From positions 62,001-126,000 of the forward strand of contig JAMCXS010000022.1 of the NCBI GenBank assembly GCA_023474345.1: a stretch of DNA of 64,000 bases, given 5' to 3'. Shown piece after piece: positions 20,604 to 29,205 of this stretch (position 1 is its first letter; each line of letters begins with the position of its first letter). This DNA is from Acidobacteriota bacterium (lineage in GTDB: Bacteria > Acidobacteriota > Terriglobia > UBA7540). The position numbers and the translations under genes are program-made. The notes under the pieces were generated by a model. It saw only the letters and a program-made list of their open reading frames with translations. It searched no databases and was not told the DNA's origin.

Positions 20604-20871
20604 TCGCTAAACCTCCTCGCAGAAAGTTTACTTTGATTTTGGAAGGAATGTAACAGGGAAGATTGTCTTGCGTTGGCTGCCGATGTAGGAGTCCTGACCT
20701 CAGCGCCCGCATCCGTCGCGAGCTTCATTGTAGGCGCGGCGTCCCGACCACGCATGTTTCTTTGGGGAAAAGCCAAGCCGTGGGGACAGCACACCTCAAG
20801 CCTCTGATCGCCGACGCCGCTTCGCTGCTACAACTGGAGGCACTCAACGACGAGCGGCCGCGCCGCATACG

Positions 20872-21483
20872 TTACTTTAAATCCTGCGGCGGGTTCGTCT
20901 GGTCCCGGTGCTGCAACTGGGGTTTGGAACTGCCGGGATGGCCCCCAAGCCCCCCGAGTTCTCCAATGTTGATTGGCCCAACGATGTTGACAATGCTAAC
21001 TTCCTTCGGCGCCACCTTTACGACCGCCATCCCTACGGTTTCTCCCCCTTTATTCATCAGATAGACGCCTTTGATTTCACCGGTTTTCTTGTTCTCCTTC
21101 CTTACCATCGATGTCCACCCGCCCGACCTAAGCTGTTTCATCAAGCTATCGAGATCCTCCTGGGGGTATTCGCCGGGTTTATCGAACTCATACTTCCTCA
21201 CGTATATCCCATGGAGTCGGCTCGCCATATCTTTAAATTCGCCGGCTGGTCCAGCAAGATTTAGCTGAGAGCTTCCTATCTGCTTGAGCATGGCACCATC
21301 CAAGTTGACGTCCTTTATGCTAGAAGCCTTGCTGGCCAGCTTGTCAAGCTGGCTCAGATCGAGCTTGGCATTCTGAGCGTAAGCTGCCGGGCCGCCGAAC
21401 ACCAGCAGGCCACCGAACAGCACTGCCGATAGGAGCCTGCTGTGGTACTTTCGCGTTCCGGTATATTTGTTCAGCGTTTTCAT
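20872..21483 (-). CDS. DUF4252-like secreted protein
   Basis: Signal peptide, then LDLSQLDKLASKASSIKDVNLDGAMLKQIG...SIVNIVGPINIGELGGLGG. Confidence 0.7.
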   Translation of the reverse strand: MKTLNKYTGTRKYHSRLLSAVLFGGLLVFGGPAAYAQNAKLDLSQLDKLASKASSIKDVNLDGAMLKQIGSSQLNLAGPAGEFKDMASRLHGIYVRKYEFDKPGEYPQEDLDSLMKQLRSGGWTSMVRKENKKTGEIKGVYLMNKGGETVGMAVVKVAPKEVSIVNIVGPINIGELGGLGGHPGSSKPQLQHRDQTNPPQDLK

Positions 21484-21486
21484 AAT

Positions 21487-21861
21487 TCACTCCATTCGCG
21501 TCTTTGTTTCTCGGGGAGCAGCGAGCGCTTGCACCGTAATGCGTTGGGCCTGCTCCAAAGCTGAGTTGAGTTCCGCGCGGGCGATTTCAAGCGCCTGAAT
21601 CGCCTGGCGACCGGCTTGGTCGGCCTGGGCGTGCACGCGCCGCTGATGCTCGTATCGTACCGCGCCAGCCACTGCCACCAGGCACGCCGCTGCCACCGCA
21701 ACCCAGCGCAGCACGGGCCACCGCCATAGATGGATGGTGCGCCGGATCAGGTTCCGCTTTGGAAACGCAGTTTCCAGGCGAACCAGCACCCGTTCCGCAA
21801 AACCTTCTGGAGGTTCTTTGCGCTTGAGTACGCTCTGAAGTTGCTCGTCAAGCGGTTTCAT
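21487..21861 (-). CDS. Putative anti-sigma/sigma-associated single-TM protein
   Basis: One central TM; overlaps the upstream ECF sigma factor stop codon (21858-21861). Confidence 0.55.
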   Translation of the reverse strand: MKPLDEQLQSVLKRKEPPEGFAERVLVRLETAFPKRNLIRRTIHLWRWPVLRWVAVAAACLVAVAGAVRYEHQRRVHAQADQAGRQAIQALEIARAELNSALEQAQRITVQALAAPRETKTRME

Positions 21862-22412
21862 ACCTTGACTCCTCCCATCGTGCGAGCTAGCTTCTCGCGC
21901 AAAATCTTGAGCGCCCGTTCAAGCTGGCTTTTCACCGTGTTCTGCGGCGTCTCCATCACCTCGGCAATTTCCGCAACGGTCAGATCCTCTTGGTAACGGA
22001 GAAGCAGCGCCATCCGAGGTTTGTCCGGCAAGCTGCCAACCAGCCGCCAAAGCCGTTCTTCAAGCAGCGGGTCATCCGCTGGCGCCATCGTGGTCGGCTC
22101 CGGCGCCTGCTCCAGGCTCAACATGCCATCCGACCGCTTCCGCCGGGCGCGATCGAGGGAGCGGTGGCAGGCGACTTTGCGCAGCCACAACCGCAGGTGG
22201 GTGGCAGACTTGATCCTCGCTAGGTTCCGGTAAAGCTCCAGAAAGACCTCCTGCGCGACGTCTTCGGCCAGTTGCGTGTCCCTCAGAAAGTGGAGCGCCA
22301 GGCTATAAACCATCGCCTGATGGGCCCGCACAACTTCGGCGAACGCCGAGGTGTCGCCGCGCAGAGACTTTGCAAGGGCTTCTTCCAAAACGTTTTCCGT
22401 CGGCTCTGCCAA
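21858..22412 (-). CDS. RNA polymerase ECF sigma factor
   Basis: MVYSLALHFLRDTQLAEDVAQEVFLELYRNLARI and region 4 MALLLRYQEDLTVAEIAEVMETPQNTVKSQLERALKILRE. Confidence 0.92.
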   Translation of the reverse strand: MAEPTENVLEEALAKSLRGDTSAFAEVVRAHQAMVYSLALHFLRDTQLAEDVAQEVFLELYRNLARIKSATHLRLWLRKVACHRSLDRARRKRSDGMLSLEQAPEPTTMAPADDPLLEERLWRLVGSLPDKPRMALLLRYQEDLTVAEIAEVMETPQNTVKSQLERALKILREKLARTMGGVKV

Positions 22413-22622
22413 ATACTGTTCCCTCTATCTTCCATTACGTAAACGGCCGCACGAACGGGTGCATTTTTTTTGAAGAAAATGAGACGGGCCTGAGGTCAGA
22501 AACCATCAAGCGAGTGCAGGCTTCTGTTCACCAGAACTCGCAGAGGATTCTGGTTATTCGGCGCGTACCGTTTCGCCCGTGTTTATTCACCCTGGCACCT
22601 TGTGCCGCTCAAACGGGGCTAG

Positions 22623-22934
22623 CTACAGTTTCACTTCGCTGATCTGCAGCGCCGGCCGGGTGTTCGTGTAGTTGGAAACGTCGTCATCAATGGCTTGCGC
22701 GTGCGGGTCGAAAGCAGTCTCGAAAGCTTCCACCGACTCAAAAAGAAGATGTGCCATCGCCAGATAAGGCGCGGGCGTCGCCGGTTCTTCGCCGCTGATT
22801 CCCTGATCGACCATCACTCCCTTGAGTGCCGCCCCCAGTTTCTGCCGAACCATCGGAATGTGGGATTCCAGGTAGTAAACCATGTCAAACGTGCTCCCCG
22901 GGGTGTTGGGGTACATCACGCTAACTTTGATCAT
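22623..22934 (-). CDS. EthD family reductase
   Basis: MIKVSVMYPNTPGSTFDMVYYLESHIPMVRQKLG; alpha/beta-barrel dimer EthD signature. Confidence 0.82.
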   Translation of the reverse strand: MIKVSVMYPNTPGSTFDMVYYLESHIPMVRQKLGAALKGVMVDQGISGEEPATPAPYLAMAHLLFESVEAFETAFDPHAQAIDDDVSNYTNTRPALQISEVKL

Positions 22935-23267
22935 TTGTTTTTCTCCTGTTTGATACCCGCACGCACTTTAAGCGCGATCAGTGACACTTCCGAGGTACAT
23001 GTAGCCCCCGGCGTGCCGTCGCGCACGATGGCATTGAAGTGATCGACCGGAAAGTTGACAGGGGAAAGCCTTTGCGTGGCTGCTTCCTTCAATTCAAGAT
23101 TAACCACGCTCGATGAGCGGCTCCTGTCAGCAAATACCTGTCAGAATATCTGGCGATTTAACTGGGATGCCTCGCCGCGAAGCACATCACAAAGTGCTCA
23201 AGCGTGTTGCCGAAAGCGTACGCTGCCGTCTGGGCGGCGCGGAACCACGCGTCCATGCTCAGGGCAA

Positions 23268-23753
23268 TTAGGGCTTCATAGCTTTGCTGCAGATCTGTAC
23301 ATCGAAGCCGTTCGGATCCTTCACGTGGAAGCTGTTTTTGCTGTCTGGCACCGGGTTGAGTCCGCGACGTTTCAGCTCCGCTTCCACCCGGTCTCTATTC
23401 CAGTGGTCGATCGTGTACCCGATGTGATCGACGCGGGGCGTGTCAGACGGCCAGTTGCGCGGAATCAAAACCGTATCGTTGGCCCCGAACACCAGAGAAC
23501 ATTCTTTTCCATCGTCGTGCATGACCTTCATCCCGAGCAGATCCACATAAAAGTCACGGGTCTTGGCGTAGTCGGCTACGCGGTACGAAATATGATTGAC
23601 GCGGATTGCTTTGAACGCTGATTCGCCGGCTGCCTGTGCCGTGCCGGCAGCCGTGGCCGCTGTGAACGCTACCGCCAGGCCCTGAATCAGTTGCCGGCGG
23701 GTTATCCCACCACGCTCAAAATCCTGAACCAGCTTCTCAATGACATGCTCCAT
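23268..23753 (-). CDS. VOC/glyoxalase family protein with Tat-like leader
   Basis: GGITRRQLIQGLAVAFTAATAAGTAQA leader; INHISYRVADYAKTRDFYVDLLGMKVMHDDG; FHVKDPNGFDVQI. Confidence 0.82.
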   Translation of the reverse strand: MEHVIEKLVQDFERGGITRRQLIQGLAVAFTAATAAGTAQAAGESAFKAIRVNHISYRVADYAKTRDFYVDLLGMKVMHDDGKECSLVFGANDTVLIPRNWPSDTPRVDHIGYTIDHWNRDRVEAELKRRGLNPVPDSKNSFHVKDPNGFDVQICSKAMKP

Positions 23754-23942
23754 TATTGCTTCCTCCCGAAGGCGCTATTTGCTGATCCCATAAGATCTAG
23801 GGACAGTCTATATTAACCTATCACCAGAAGGGACGCCTTACAGTAGATAGACACGCAGCGGGTTGGCACATTTCGCAAGCGGGAGGCGTGGCCGGGATTG
23901 CCTCGGCGCCACAACCGGCTTGCCGGCGCAATTGAAAGTTCA

Positions 23943-25661
23943 TCAAAATACTTGCAGTTGAGCCTGTTCGCGCGTGCTGCCCGATACTTCAGGAATCATG
24001 GGCCGCAGCCGGTACTCAGGAATAGGTACATGGTCCGGAGCTTGCCAGCGGGGTTGCATCCGGCCGCTGAAGTCCAGGTAAAGCCTGCGGCGCAAGAACC
24101 ATTCCGGGAAATGGGCTAGACGGAAGAGCGGGTACTTTAGCTTACTGCCGAAGATTTTTTGGCCCATCAGGTAGTAATAGATCGGGATGCCGATATTGAA
24201 TTTCCATTGCGTTGCGCGCTCCCGACGCCAAAAGTCCAAGTTGTAGCGCCAGCAGGTAAAGAAAAATTCCCATTGCAGGTCGGTCAGGCTATAGATCGTG
24301 GCGCTCTCCTTGACGCCCAGTCGCGTGTCTTCGAGCGGCACGAACAACGTTGGCACCACCACCCATTTGGAGTCTTTCAGAGCGAACAGCAGGTCGAGTG
24401 ACTGTTTGGTGTCTTCCTCTGTCTCGCCGGGCAAGCCCAGGATAAATGTGCAGATCGGGAACCAATTGTACTTGTTCTGCAATTCCATGCCCTTTAATAC
24501 GACGTCGGGCCACTGCTCCGGCCGGAAAGGGTAGGCCTTTCCCTTCATATATTGGTTAAACAGCCTTGGCGAAACTGTTTCAAGACCAATAAACATGATG
24601 GCGTAGCGCTTGTCCGGGTGCGTCGATTCCTCGTGCTGGCTCGAGCTCTTGCCGACCACAAGCTCTGAGAGTTCGTCGAGCAGTTCAGGATTGGCGAGGA
24701 AGGGAGCCATGGTGCCGTGGGTCAGATTAATGTGCTTCACGCCAGGAACCGCGGCGACGGATTCAAAAAGTCGCTTCAATGCCGGAACATTCGTCCGGAA
24801 CTTCGGTCCCTGCTCGTAAAGGAACAGGTCTTCGGTGGTCAGCAGAATGGTATCGGTGCCCTCGGCCACCTGTGCGCGGACGTTGTGCAAGATTTGCGGA
24901 AGTGGAATGCTTTTGCCGCCGCGCAGCGCCACGGAACAGAACTGGCATCCTCGGCCACAGCCCCGCGTGATTTCCACCACGCCGTACGTCGAGCGGTGAT
25001 GAATGGGCGGAATACGGTCGAGGCTGGGGCTTTTGCCTTCCACTTTGCGGGGAAGCGGTTCGCCGCGCACCGCCCCTTCAAAAAGCGGCAGCACCACGTC
25101 TTCCCCTTCTCCATCCACCAGACAATCAACTTCCCATTCATCCAGCAGATTCTTCCGCTCCAATTGCCAGGAGCCCGGCCCGCCCACGATCAGCTTCAAA
25201 TGCGGCTTGTGACGGCGCAGTGCGGGGTGCCGAATGACTTTTCGAAACTCGGCCGCATTGATCGGTTCGACATCTTTACCGTAGAAATAGGGGTAGACGT
25301 CCGTAGCAAAAGTGATGCCCAGCGGGTTGTGCGCGTGGATGCCGACCACGCGCGTTTCGTCTCCTATAAACCGGTCAAGTTGCTCCGGGTAGCAGACGGC
25401 AATGTCGTCGGCGGAAAATTTCTGAAGCAACAGCGATTCGACGATCCGCAGGCCGTGCGGAACATATTTTGCCTGGCCGTCCGGTCCCACCTCATTGGGG
25501 CGGGGCCAGTTTACGTTGAAGGTTTTGGTATAGCGCGCCGGAAGGGTGGCCAGGAGCATTTGGCTCCATGCCTTCTGTTCGTACTCGCTGGACTCCGAAT
25601 TGCTCGCTGCCAGCACAATCTTTTTTCCGCGTAACCCCATCCTGCTTTTCCTCCTTCTCAA
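23943..25661 (-). CDS. B12-binding-type radical SAM protein
   Basis: Cobalamin-fold-like N-terminus, then ITRGCGRGCQFCSVA (CX3CX2C), FILGLPGETEEDTKQSL. Confidence 0.85.
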   Translation of the reverse strand: MRRRKSRMGLRGKKIVLAASNSESSEYEQKAWSQMLLATLPARYTKTFNVNWPRPNEVGPDGQAKYVPHGLRIVESLLLQKFSADDIAVCYPEQLDRFIGDETRVVGIHAHNPLGITFATDVYPYFYGKDVEPINAAEFRKVIRHPALRRHKPHLKLIVGGPGSWQLERKNLLDEWEVDCLVDGEGEDVVLPLFEGAVRGEPLPRKVEGKSPSLDRIPPIHHRSTYGVVEITRGCGRGCQFCSVALRGGKSIPLPQILHNVRAQVAEGTDTILLTTEDLFLYEQGPKFRTNVPALKRLFESVAAVPGVKHINLTHGTMAPFLANPELLDELSELVVGKSSSQHEESTHPDKRYAIMFIGLETVSPRLFNQYMKGKAYPFRPEQWPDVVLKGMELQNKYNWFPICTFILGLPGETEEDTKQSLDLLFALKDSKWVVVPTLFVPLEDTRLGVKESATIYSLTDLQWEFFFTCWRYNLDFWRRERATQWKFNIGIPIYYYLMGQKIFGSKLKYPLFRLAHFPEWFLRRRLYLDFSGRMQPRWQAPDHVPIPEYRLRPMIPEVSGSTREQAQLQVF

Positions 25662-25730
25662 CTGAACCCCAGCTCCGAGTTCAGCAGAAAACCGAAGAAA
25701 ACTACCCTCTCCAAGTTAGCTATTAATGAA

Positions 25731-25750
25731 CGTCATACGATTGTATGACG
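25731..25750. promoter_or_regulatory. 20-bp palindromic operator candidate CGTCATACGATTGTATGACG
   Basis: Perfect 8-bp inverted repeat with GATT spacer, 70 bp upstream of the radical SAM gene start (25661). Confidence 0.5.
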
Positions 25751-26003
25751 CAGCAGACCGTTGCAATGTTACCTGCGGATCTATCGTCTTAAGCTCGCAC
25801 GTCCGCGAGCAATTCGGAACGAACCCAAGCGCCGCAACAACAAGCACCTCTTCCCATAGGCCAAAGTATAACTCACTGATTCGCCAACGTCACGCTCACC
25901 CGTTCAAATCTCAATTATTCCCGGAGTGGGCAGAGTTCACTGCTTCCTTTCGACGCTCCCTCGAGTACACTTGAGCCTGTTGACGGCCCTATTGTTGGGG
26001 TTT

Positions 26004-26492
26004 TCACCGAAACTTTTGAGGAGAAGGCGACTGTTTTGGGTGAGAGTCTGCAGGCTCTGGTGACGATGACCCCTTGAGCCACCAGTGCCCCTGGTTGCGG
26101 CCGCTTTGCCACCAGCCGGAGACTTCATGGCGCAAAGTCCGTTCCAACATGTCGCGGAAAGTCTTGCTCTCCCACTCCTCGAGGTAGGCGCCCCACGTTC
26201 CGGCCAAAGCCCGGCCATCCATCGTGCGGCCCGTCCAACTGCCTTCCCATCTCCGAGGGGTTTTCTCCGCCCGCCACGTTCCCGCCAGAACCACGCGCCC
26301 CGCATTGACGAGCGTCCAGGAACCCTCGCCAACATCCGGGCGGTTGGGCAAGGCGTGGCCCATCCAGGTGCCGTGTAGAACCTCTCTTGGGCCCACTGTC
26401 GCCGTCCACGTTCCATGGAGGACGGGCAGCGGTTGTCCCCCGAACGTGCTAGCGCAAACCAGAAGTGCCAGAACTAGGCTGCCGATTCTCAC
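26004..26492 (-). CDS. Secreted protein with internal G[TS]W repeats
   Basis: GTG start at 26492 with AAAGGA SD; signal peptide (RIGSLVLALLVCASTFG); repeats LHGTWTA, LHGTWMG, GEGSWTL, LAGTWRA, WEGSWTG, LAGTWGA. Confidence 0.6.
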   Translation of the reverse strand: MRIGSLVLALLVCASTFGGQPLPVLHGTWTATVGPREVLHGTWMGHALPNRPDVGEGSWTLVNAGRVVLAGTWRAEKTPRRWEGSWTGRTMDGRALAGTWGAYLEEWESKTFRDMLERTLRHEVSGWWQSGRNQGHWWLKGSSSPEPADSHPKQSPSPQKFR

Positions 26493-26643
26493 CCGGATTT
26501 CCTTTCTCAGCGACCCTAGCCGCTGTATACACCCGCGCGGCGTCGAAGGCAAGGGCCTTGAAGGGCACCACAATTTTGCACGAAACAGCCCTGCAAGGCA
26601 GCAGACTTGTTCCTCAAGGCCGCGGTTCTAAACGGGCGGGGGG

Positions 26644-27588
26644 TCAGCTTGCGATGCGGGCGCGGGTAGGTTTGTCGCGAGAGCGGAGTTCGCCCGAAGC
26701 CTTTTCAAATTCCGAGTCCATTTCCGCGCCCACCAGCAGGATGAAGTTGGTGATCCAGATCCAGAACATCAGAACAAAGAATGTCCCGAGCGCTCCGTAG
26801 GCGCTTTCCGAAGACCCGAAGTGGCTGACGAAGGCATTAAAAGCCATGGTGGCAGGGAACCAGACGATCACGACAAACACGCTTCCCGGCGTATACCATC
26901 GCCAGGGGCGCCGCACATTCGGCAGAACGTGATTCGCAAACTCTACCGCAAAGTTCAGGAGGACGAGGGAAATTGTCCAGCGAAACAAATGCCACACCAT
27001 GATGAAGGTGGTCCCTAAACTGGTGCGGGCGGCAAGCCAGTGACCGAGCCGGTCTCCATAGGTAAGTAGCCCAAAGGCCGTCAAAAACGCGAAGGCGAAA
27101 ACCAGCATGACGCCGCAGGAAAGCACGCGGCGCTTCCAGAACTTGCGAGTTTCCGGCACACCATAGGCATGGTTCAAGGCATCCATCAAACTGACCACGC
27201 CGCGCGTGGCGATCCAGATGGAAGTGGCGAGGCCAAAGGAAAGCAATCCGATGCGGTTTCGGGTGAGGCTCGAAACCGTTTTAAAGATGTGCGGTCGGAT
27301 GCTCTCGGGGAAATACTCGGTGATCCAGGTGAGGACGTGCGCCCAGAGCACGGTAAATGGCAGGTAGGCTACAATGGCGGCGAGCACGATAAAAAAAGGA
27401 AACAAGGCCATCAGAAAGAAATAAGACAACTGGGCGGCAAGATCGTCACAACCGTCAGCATGCGCGGATTTCCAAACCCGTTTAAGCCACTCGCCAAACG
27501 GCAAGTCGCTGCGGGATCCGAAAAACCGGCTCCAGCGAAGCGGCGTTCTTCGAGGAGAGCTAGCCGCCTTTTTACGCAGGTGAGACAA
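26644..27588 (-). CDS. YihY/virulence factor BrkB family membrane protein
   Basis: DLAAQLSYFFLMALFPFFIVLAAI; TTFIMVWHLFRW; YGALGTFFVLMFWIWITNFILLVGAEMDSEFE. Confidence 0.9.
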   Translation of the reverse strand: MSHLRKKAASSPRRTPLRWSRFFGSRSDLPFGEWLKRVWKSAHADGCDDLAAQLSYFFLMALFPFFIVLAAIVAYLPFTVLWAHVLTWITEYFPESIRPHIFKTVSSLTRNRIGLLSFGLATSIWIATRGVVSLMDALNHAYGVPETRKFWKRRVLSCGVMLVFAFAFLTAFGLLTYGDRLGHWLAARTSLGTTFIMVWHLFRWTISLVLLNFAVEFANHVLPNVRRPWRWYTPGSVFVVIVWFPATMAFNAFVSHFGSSESAYGALGTFFVLMFWIWITNFILLVGAEMDSEFEKASGELRSRDKPTRARIAS

Positions 27589-27670
27589 GCTATTCCTTCA
27601 TTAAAGGCTTCTAAGGCCTTTTTACCACTTCGTGCCGGGGGTTTTCAAGGCCGGGCGACAGGCTTGCTAT

Positions 27671-27722
27671 ATGTGGCGCCGCCCTTGCGGGCGGCATGCC
27701 AGGCTAAAACCCGGCGCTACAT
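27671..27722. repeat. REP-like nested inverted repeat
   Basis: ATGTGGCGCCG...CCCGGCGCTACAT outer arms and GCCGCCC-TTGC-GGGCGGC inner hairpin. Confidence 0.55.
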
Positions 27723-27741
27723 GATTGCCGGAACCTCTTCG

Positions 27742-29112
27742 TTAATTCACTCCCGTCAGTCTAAAGACGAATGCGGCCTGCAAAGGCGACGCTTCGGGGC
27801 TGAAGGCGGGCAATTCTATGTGGAGCTTGCCGCCAGCTTCGCGCCACTTGAGCGGCGTGTCTGGTCCCAGCAAGGTGACGGCGGTATTCCGCGTGGGTTT
27901 CGGCGCCGTGAGCACCAGTTCGCGGCCCGGCCAGCTCTCCGCGATGGCGTAAACCGCGCCGTCCCGGGTGGTGTAACGAACGTCGCCTTCGGCTGATTGG
28001 CGCCACGGCCGGGTGCTATAAATAGCCTCGCCGTTCACTTTAAGCCACTGGCCGATCTGGAGCAGGCGTTCCTGCATGATCACTGGAATGCGGCCGTCGG
28101 CGGTGGGGCCGATATCAAGCAGAAAGTCGCCGCCCTTGCTGACGGTGTCAACCAGCAGATGGATCAATTGCGTGGCGGATTTGTAATCGGTAGCCGTCTC
28201 CATACGGTTGTAGCCGAAGGATCTCCCAATGCCCTGATCTTCTTCCCACTTGTGGACGCCGGAGTAGTCAGACAGATTCTTCCCGTTCACTTTGCCGTAT
28301 TCCGAAGTATAAAATCCGCCGTCGTGGCCGCGCGTTTCGCTGCCCCAGCGGTCGTTGACGACAATCTCATCCTTGACGGGCGAGTCGTTATAGAGCCAGG
28401 CGAGGAACTGGGTGGATTTCCAGAATGAGCTTGGATGCTCCCACTCGCCGTCAGTCCAGAGGATGGAAGGATGATAGCGATCGACCAAATCTTTCATCTG
28501 CGGCAGCATGTGCTCGGTGACGTAGCGGCGGGGGTGATGGAGGTAGAGCGGATCGTACCATTCGTAGAGGGAATAATAGAAGCCCATTTTCAGGCCGCGC
28601 GCCACCACGGCCTTGCTCAACTCTCCCGCCAGGTCCTGGTGAGGGCCAACGTCCACGCTGTTCCAATTCCAACTGGCGGGACAAGGCCAAAGGCAGAATC
28701 CTTCATGGTGCTTGGCAGTGAGGACGACGTAGCGGGCTCCCGAGCGGACAAACAGGTCAGCCCACTGGGCGGGATCAAAAAGTTTGGCGGTGAACTGGCT
28801 TACAAAATCCTGGTAATGAAAATCCGCTCCGTAGGTCCGCGCGTGAAACGCCCAGGTGGGCCCGTTCTTGTTGTGCATGTGATACCAATACCACTCCGCG
28901 TATGCCTCGCCGTCCGGAGCATGCGGGTCCGCGAAGGCAGGCACGGAATAAACTCCCCAGTGAATGAAAATGCCGAACTTGGCTTGATCGTACCATTGGG
29001 GAACAGGACGCTGGTTGAGCGAGGCCCAACTGGGTTGGTAAGGTCGGGTTTGACACCATGCAGTAAGCGGGAAGGCGCAAAAGAAAACGATTCCCAGGAG
29101 CTTGGTTTTCAT
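27742..29112 (-). CDS. Alpha-L-fucosidase (GH29)
   Basis: KFGIFIHWGVYSVPAF, EWYWYHM, VLTAKHHEGFCLWPCP, ILWTDGEW, FLLDIGPTADGRIP; likely start MKTKLLGIVFFCAFPLTAWCQ. Confidence 0.9.
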   Translation of the reverse strand: MKTKLLGIVFFCAFPLTAWCQTRPYQPSWASLNQRPVPQWYDQAKFGIFIHWGVYSVPAFADPHAPDGEAYAEWYWYHMHNKNGPTWAFHARTYGADFHYQDFVSQFTAKLFDPAQWADLFVRSGARYVVLTAKHHEGFCLWPCPASWNWNSVDVGPHQDLAGELSKAVVARGLKMGFYYSLYEWYDPLYLHHPRRYVTEHMLPQMKDLVDRYHPSILWTDGEWEHPSSFWKSTQFLAWLYNDSPVKDEIVVNDRWGSETRGHDGGFYTSEYGKVNGKNLSDYSGVHKWEEDQGIGRSFGYNRMETATDYKSATQLIHLLVDTVSKGGDFLLDIGPTADGRIPVIMQERLLQIGQWLKVNGEAIYSTRPWRQSAEGDVRYTTRDGAVYAIAESWPGRELVLTAPKPTRNTAVTLLGPDTPLKWREAGGKLHIELPAFSPEASPLQAAFVFRLTGVN

Positions 29113-29205
29113 AGGGCCGATTCTACTACATCCGAATTGCCGCCCATTGGCTTTTTCGGCGCGAATCTGCATCTGCTGTGCGGGATGAAGCAAAAGCGCC
29201 GTAGG

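Noticed and set aside
24717-25634. 305-aa ORF antisense to the B12 radical SAM gene
   Set aside because: Shadow ORF; low-complexity Arg/Gln/Phe-rich translation without motifs.
25937-26416. Alternative 159-aa minus-strand ORF overlapping the GTW-repeat gene
   Set aside because: No signal peptide or SD, Arg/Gly/Trp-rich out-of-frame translation; the overlapping frame has a signal peptide and orderly repeats.
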